DNA of 9,718 nucleotides from Desulfobacula sp. (GTDB taxonomy: Bacteria; Desulfobacterota; Desulfobacteria; Desulfobacterales; Desulfobacteraceae): assembly GCF_021107415.1 (NCBI RefSeq), contig NZ_JAIOSW010000276.1, positions 1 to 9,718 of the forward strand, written 5' to 3'. Each line of letters opens with the position of its first letter. The first letter of the stretch is position 1. This document shows, one piece after another, positions 6,252 to 9,718 of this stretch. The translations under genes were made by a program, and so were the position numbers. Under the pieces are notes generated by a model. That model did not search any database. It was given only the letters and a program-made list of their open reading frames with translations, and had not been told where the DNA came from.

Positions 6252-7367
6252 ATGTCCCAGACTTTGAACCGGAAATTCGGCACCATTATTACCCGTCTCA
6301 TCCAGAAAGAAAATCTCACCAGAAATGAAACAACGCAAGCGTTTATCTCTGTTTTGAACAATGAGGTCACTGACATGCAACAGGGTGCCTTTCTGGCAGC
6401 CTTGACATCCAAGGGAGAAACAAAAGAAGAAGTTGCAGGGTCCTGGGAAGCCATCTATGATCTTGATACCACCAAGGTGGACATAAGCAATGGGATTAAA
6501 ACAGTTGAAAACAGCGGCACCGGCATGGACACCTTTAAAACCTTCAACATCAGTACGGCCGCCTCCATTATTGCTGCCGGCGGCGGCATCCCCATGGCAA
6601 GACACGGAGCCCGGGCCATTACATCTGCCTGTGGAACCGTGGACATGGCAGAAGCCCTGGGCGTTGATGTGGAATGTACGGTCGATATTGTTGCAAAAAG
6701 CATTGAAACAGCAGGGCTTGGCCTGTTCAACGGCATGAGTCCCCATATCCACCCAAAAGCCCTTGGCAGAATCCTCTCCCAAATTTATTTCGGGTCAACC
6801 CTTAATATTGCGGCATCCCTTGCAAACCCTGCCCTTCCTTCCATCGGAGTCCGGGGCGTATATGCCAGGGAAATGATACGGCCGGTGGCAGACGTCATGA
6901 AAGAAATCGGCTATAAAAGTGCCATTGTACTGCACGGAACTATTAATAGTTCTGGTGATAATTCTGACAAGGGCATGGATGAAGCCTCGGTCTGCGGGAT
7001 CACCCATTGTGCCGGGTTTTTTGAAAATAATGAAATTGATGAATTTACCATTGATCCGAAAAAACTTGGCCTTGCTGCCGGTAACTGCAATGATCTTGCC
7101 CCTGAAAAGGATATTAAAACAGAATCAAAACGATTTGCCGCCCTTTTAAACAACCAGGAAAACAGTGCCAGGAAAGATGCTGCCATCCTCAATGCTGGCC
7201 TGATTTTTCTTGCAGCAGATCGGGCAGCCAGTCTTGAAGATGGGATTGAGCAGGCCGCCCAAATTCTGGAATCAGGCATGGCCTTTCAAACCCTTGAAAA
7301 ATGGGTGGCAGCCCAGAACACAGACCCTGAAAAAGGATTGGCAAGACTTCACAGCCTGGTGCAATAA
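6252..7367 (+). CDS. TrpD-like phosphoribosyltransferase (nucleoside-phosphorylase class II fold), first gene of B12-riboswitch operon
   Basis: The protein (371 aa) aligns by motif with anthranilate phosphoribosyltransferase over its full length. It has a Gly-Thr-Gly-Met-Asp PRPP loop (89-93), Asn-Ile-Ser-Thr (99-102), Arg-His-Gly-Ala-Arg (117-121), His-Pro (167-168), and an Asp243-Glu244 metal pair in a Gly-Met-Asp-Glu-Ala-Ser context. The phosphoribosyl and metal sites therefore look usable. The acceptor side differs from true TrpD: the usual Asn of Lys-His-Gly-Asn-Arg is Ala120, and the Arg-rich anthranilate-binding segment after His-Pro is replaced and about two residues shorter. Its location behind a cobalamin riboswitch, in an operon with CobT, argues against tryptophan synthesis and for a corrinoid-linked role, perhaps on a nucleobase-like substrate. 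That role is inference. The ATG at 6252 follows a perfect GGAGG at 6241-6245. Confidence 0.82.
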   Translation: MSQTLNRKFGTIITRLIQKENLTRNETTQAFISVLNNEVTDMQQGAFLAALTSKGETKEEVAGSWEAIYDLDTTKVDISNGIKTVENSGTGMDTFKTFNISTAASIIAAGGGIPMARHGARAITSACGTVDMAEALGVDVECTVDIVAKSIETAGLGLFNGMSPHIHPKALGRILSQIYFGSTLNIAASLANPALPSIGVRGVYAREMIRPVADVMKEIGYKSAIVLHGTINSSGDNSDKGMDEASVCGITHCAGFFENNEIDEFTIDPKKLGLAAGNCNDLAPEKDIKTESKRFAALLNNQENSARKDAAILNAGLIFLAADRAASLEDGIEQAAQILESGMAFQTLEKWVAAQNTDPEKGLARLHSLVQ

Positions 7368-7392
7368 AACAGATCTCGTAAGGAAGGTGTTA

Positions 7393-7593
7393 ATGAAACT
7401 GCTGATTATAAAATCCGGTCAGGACTACATCCGGTTCAAGGATCACAATTATCTGCTTGTCAGGCTTGATAAAGCGAGTGTCTTCCCGTTTGATCAAATG
7501 GATGTGGTGCAAAAGCATGAATCCCGCCTTAAGGAACAGGGGTTTGACAATGTATGCATCAGAAAACTTATTCTGACTGAAGAGGATATCTAA
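7393..7593 (+). CDS. Small 66-aa protein of unknown function in the corrinoid operon
   Basis: I do not recognise this protein. It starts at the ATG at 7393, preceded by AAGGAAGG (about 7380-7387). The same frame stays open further upstream, but that part only shadows the end of the TrpD-like gene. It begins 25 nt after the TrpD-like stop and ends 2 nt before the dehydrogenase-CobT start, so it is firmly embedded in the operon. The protein looks soluble and charged: an N-terminal beta-like stretch (Leu-Leu-Ile-Ile), a short aromatic segment, then a helix-like segment near 37-52 and a final strand. It carries one cysteine (near residue 57) and no zinc motif. It may be a small binding partner of one of its neighbours. 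Confidence 0.75.
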   Translation: MKLLIIKSGQDYIRFKDHNYLLVRLDKASVFPFDQMDVVQKHESRLKEQGFDNVCIRKLILTEEDI

Positions 7594-7595
7594 AA

Positions 7596-9704
7596 ATGAA
7601 ATTAATTTTAACAGGCCTTGGTAAGCTTGAAATCAAACCTGATAATCAAAAAACAGATACAATTAAAAAAGGATCTATAAAAACAGCCGTCCTTTGCTGC
7701 GCCATCTGTAGAACCGACGCCAAGATGTGGGAACAGGGTCACAGGGATCTTATCTTTCCAAGGGTTCCGGGCCATGAAATAGTGGTCAAGGATATAAGCG
7801 GCCAACAATTCATTGTCTGGCCCGGAAAAAGCTGCGGTATTTGCAGGTTCTGCAAAACGGCTAGGGAAAACCTCTGCGAAGATATGAAAATCACCGGGTT
7901 CCATACCGACGGAGGGTTTGCAAGCCAGGTCGTTCTGCCGAAAGAAAGCCTGATTCCCCTTCCGGATGATCTGGATATCCATGTGGCCTGTTTTGCAGAG
8001 CCGGTCGGGTGTGTCATCAATGCCTTTGAAAAATTATCCTATAAAAAAAATGACCGGATATTGATATATGGTTCCGGCACCATGGGGCTGATCACAGCTC
8101 TTTATGCACAGCATCTCGGGCTTATCCCCCTGATCATTGAAAAAAATGAAACAAAGATAAAACATGTTGCCTCCTTTCTTGCGGCAACCGGCATTACCTG
8201 CACAAAAGAAACCCATGAGAGTGAATTTGATCTGGTGATCAATGCATGTGCTGATTATATTGCTTTTAGCCAGGGGATTGCTAAGGTCGGCAAAGGGGGA
8301 CAGATTTCCTTTTTCAGCGGGATTTCAAAAAACGAACAGATTGAAACCAATTTACTGAACCTTATCCACTATAAAGAAGCTAAAGTATCCGGTGTCTACG
8401 GCATGACACGGGATCACATGAAAAAAGCTATTCCTTTTATGCAGACCCATGAAAGCTGGCTTAAACTTTTGATTGAAGAGATAGTTGCTCCTGAAAAAGC
8501 CCCGGAACTGATGCCAAAGGTGCTTTCCGGGAAATATTTAAAATATATCCTTGATTTTAGCCTTGCAGGGGACATGCCTCAGGTTAATGTCAGACAGGAA
8601 AGTCGCCCCCCTGGTATAAACCTTAAAGATCCTGCCCTTCAAAGTCTTTGCAGAAAGGTTATTGAGGATATAAACCCCCTGCCGGACAGCTTGATTGCCG
8701 CTGCCACAGCAAAGATAGATGAAAAAACAAAACCTTTGGGAGCGCTTGGCCGCATGGAAGACCTTGCCGTCCAGATGAGCCTGATCCAAAACGATCTGAA
8801 TCCTGAAATCCGACAGAAAAACCTTTTTGTTTTTGCAGGAGATCATGGGATTACCGAGGAAGGTGTCTCAGCCTATCCGTCCGAAGTTACACCCCAGATG
8901 GTGGATAACTTTTTAAACGGCGGTGCTGCCATCAATGTCCTGTGCCGCCATCACAATATTGACATGAAAATTGTGGATATGGGGGTTAACTATGATTTTA
9001 ACCCCCACCCCGACTTGATCATGAAAAAGGTAGCCAAAGGAACAAGGAACTTTGCCATTGAAGATGCCATGACAAGACAGCAGATGATCGCAAGCCTTGA
9101 AAATGGAATGACCACATTTCTGGATGCATATGGCGATCACCCCATTGATATTGTGGGACTTGGAGAAATGGGAATCGGCAATACCACCTCTGCCTCTGCC
9201 ATTATTTGTGTCATCACGGGGATACTGCCTTCCCGGGCTACGGGAAGGGGAACCGGTGTGGACGACAAGGGACTTGCACACAAAACCGAGGTCATTGAAA
9301 AAGTCTTAAATTTTCATACCATTGATCCTGCAAACGGATTTGAGATCCTTCAAAAAATCGGCGGGTTTGAAATAGCCGGCATTGCAGGGGCTGTTCTTGC
9401 AGCGGCCTCGAAAAAAACCGCTGTTGTTCTTGACGGGGTTATTTCAACAGCGGCCGGACTTCTAGCCTATATCATCAACCCGGGCATTCAGGGGTATCTC
9501 ATCTCTGGTCACAAATCCGTGGAGCAGGCTCAAAAGGCTGCTCTTTCCCATATGAATCTTGTGCCCCTGATTAATTTTGACATGCGGCTGGGTGAAGGCA
9601 CCGGGGCTGCCCTTGCCATCGACATGGCAGATGCTGCCTGTAAAATTATGACCCAGATGGCATCCTTTGACGAGGCCAAAGTTGCCCGGTCCTCTATAAA
9701 ATAA
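7596..9704 (+). CDS. cobT: Fusion of zinc-dependent medium-chain dehydrogenase with CobT (NaMN:base phosphoribosyltransferase)
   Basis: The protein (702 aa) joins two complete enzymes. Residues 1-325 form a zinc-dependent medium-chain dehydrogenase. It has catalytic-zinc ligands Cys38 and His60-Glu61, a Glu-Pro-Val-Gly third-ligand segment near residue 137, structural-zinc cysteines 80, 83, 86 and 94, and a Gly-x-Gly-x-x-Gly NAD(P) loop near 160. Residues from about 341 form CobT, which moves phosphoribose from nicotinate mononucleotide onto the lower-ligand base of cobamides. Visible CobT motifs are Lys-Pro-Leu-Gly-Ala-Leu-Gly-Arg, Gly-Asp-His-Gly, Gly-Val-Ser-Ala-Tyr-Pro and Arg-Leu-Gly-Glu-Gly-Thr-Gly-Ala, where Glu667 matches the catalytic Glu of Salmonella CobT. 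Both halves look intact. An in-frame ATG at 8574 (Met327), with AGGGG just before it, could give separate CobT of 376 aa. Translation starts at the ATG at 7596, 2 nt after the previous stop, with AGAGGA at 7581-7586. Confidence 0.9.
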   Translation: MKLILTGLGKLEIKPDNQKTDTIKKGSIKTAVLCCAICRTDAKMWEQGHRDLIFPRVPGHEIVVKDISGQQFIVWPGKSCGICRFCKTARENLCEDMKITGFHTDGGFASQVVLPKESLIPLPDDLDIHVACFAEPVGCVINAFEKLSYKKNDRILIYGSGTMGLITALYAQHLGLIPLIIEKNETKIKHVASFLAATGITCTKETHESEFDLVINACADYIAFSQGIAKVGKGGQISFFSGISKNEQIETNLLNLIHYKEAKVSGVYGMTRDHMKKAIPFMQTHESWLKLLIEEIVAPEKAPELMPKVLSGKYLKYILDFSLAGDMPQVNVRQESRPPGINLKDPALQSLCRKVIEDINPLPDSLIAAATAKIDEKTKPLGALGRMEDLAVQMSLIQNDLNPEIRQKNLFVFAGDHGITEEGVSAYPSEVTPQMVDNFLNGGAAINVLCRHHNIDMKIVDMGVNYDFNPHPDLIMKKVAKGTRNFAIEDAMTRQQMIASLENGMTTFLDAYGDHPIDIVGLGEMGIGNTTSASAIICVITGILPSRATGRGTGVDDKGLAHKTEVIEKVLNFHTIDPANGFEILQKIGGFEIAGIAGAVLAAASKKTAVVLDGVISTAAGLLAYIINPGIQGYLISGHKSVEQAQKAALSHMNLVPLINFDMRLGEGTGAALAIDMADAACKIMTQMASFDEAKVARSSIK

Positions 9705-9718
9705 ACCCAGCTATTTTC

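Noticed and set aside
6234..6782. Long minus-strand open frame (182 aa) opposite the TrpD-like gene
   Set aside because: It lies wholly against a gene with clear family motifs and covers the ribosome binding site and start. Its Cys/Gly/His-rich composition is typical of antisense shadow translation.
6252..7367. Calling the TrpD-like gene a tryptophan-biosynthesis trpD
   Set aside because: The acceptor-site residues differ and the context is a cobalamin riboswitch with CobT, with no other trp gene nearby.
7210..7392. Upstream extension of the 66-aa gene to an ATG at 7210
   Set aside because: The extension overlaps the end of the TrpD-like gene in another frame and has no ribosome binding site, while the ATG at 7393 has a good one.
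8574..9704. Annotating CobT as a separate gene from Met327
   Set aside because: The frame is open from 7596 through both domains, so a fusion is the simplest reading. The internal start is kept as a finding.

Overview
The window looks like chromosomal DNA from a Gram-negative anaerobe. A Desulfobacterota (sulfate-reducer type) source is my best guess. It rests on general protein character, moderate GC, GGAGG-type ribosome binding sites and a corrinoid-biosynthesis operon, not on a phylogenetic marker. I see no rRNA, tRNA, CRISPR array, insertion sequence or phage gene.

Left part, plus strand (1-3929): an unrecognised protein of about 499 aa, which may start upstream of the window, is followed closely by an unrecognised 135-aa protein. 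A clear rho-independent terminator closes this pair. A second plus-strand unit follows, made of a double-hotdog MaoC-type dehydratase and, 5 nt later, a 10-helix DMT/EamA transporter.

Middle, minus strand (5582 down to 3953): three overlapping genes form a signalling cassette. They are an ECF sigma factor, a zinc-finger (ZAS) anti-sigma factor with one membrane helix, and a small secreted Spy/CpxP-like protein. The likely logic is a periplasmic sensor plus a membrane anti-sigma controlling an envelope- or metal-stress sigma factor.

A long non-coding stretch (5583-6251) lies between the divergent sigma and corrinoid operons. It holds a candidate ECF-type promoter on the minus strand, a nested inverted repeat, a near-consensus sigma-70 promoter, a cobalamin riboswitch, and overlapping sequestor/anti-sequestor helices at the first ribosome binding site.

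Right part, plus strand (6252-9704): the riboswitch governs three tightly spaced genes. They are a TrpD-fold phosphoribosyltransferase-like protein with an altered acceptor site, a 66-aa protein of unknown function, and a 702-aa fusion of a zinc-dependent medium-chain dehydrogenase with a full CobT (NaMN:base phosphoribosyltransferase). CobT activates the lower-ligand base of cobamides, so this operon probably builds or attaches a corrinoid side group. The roles of the TrpD-like, small and dehydrogenase parts are not obvious, and this is the most interesting region of the window.
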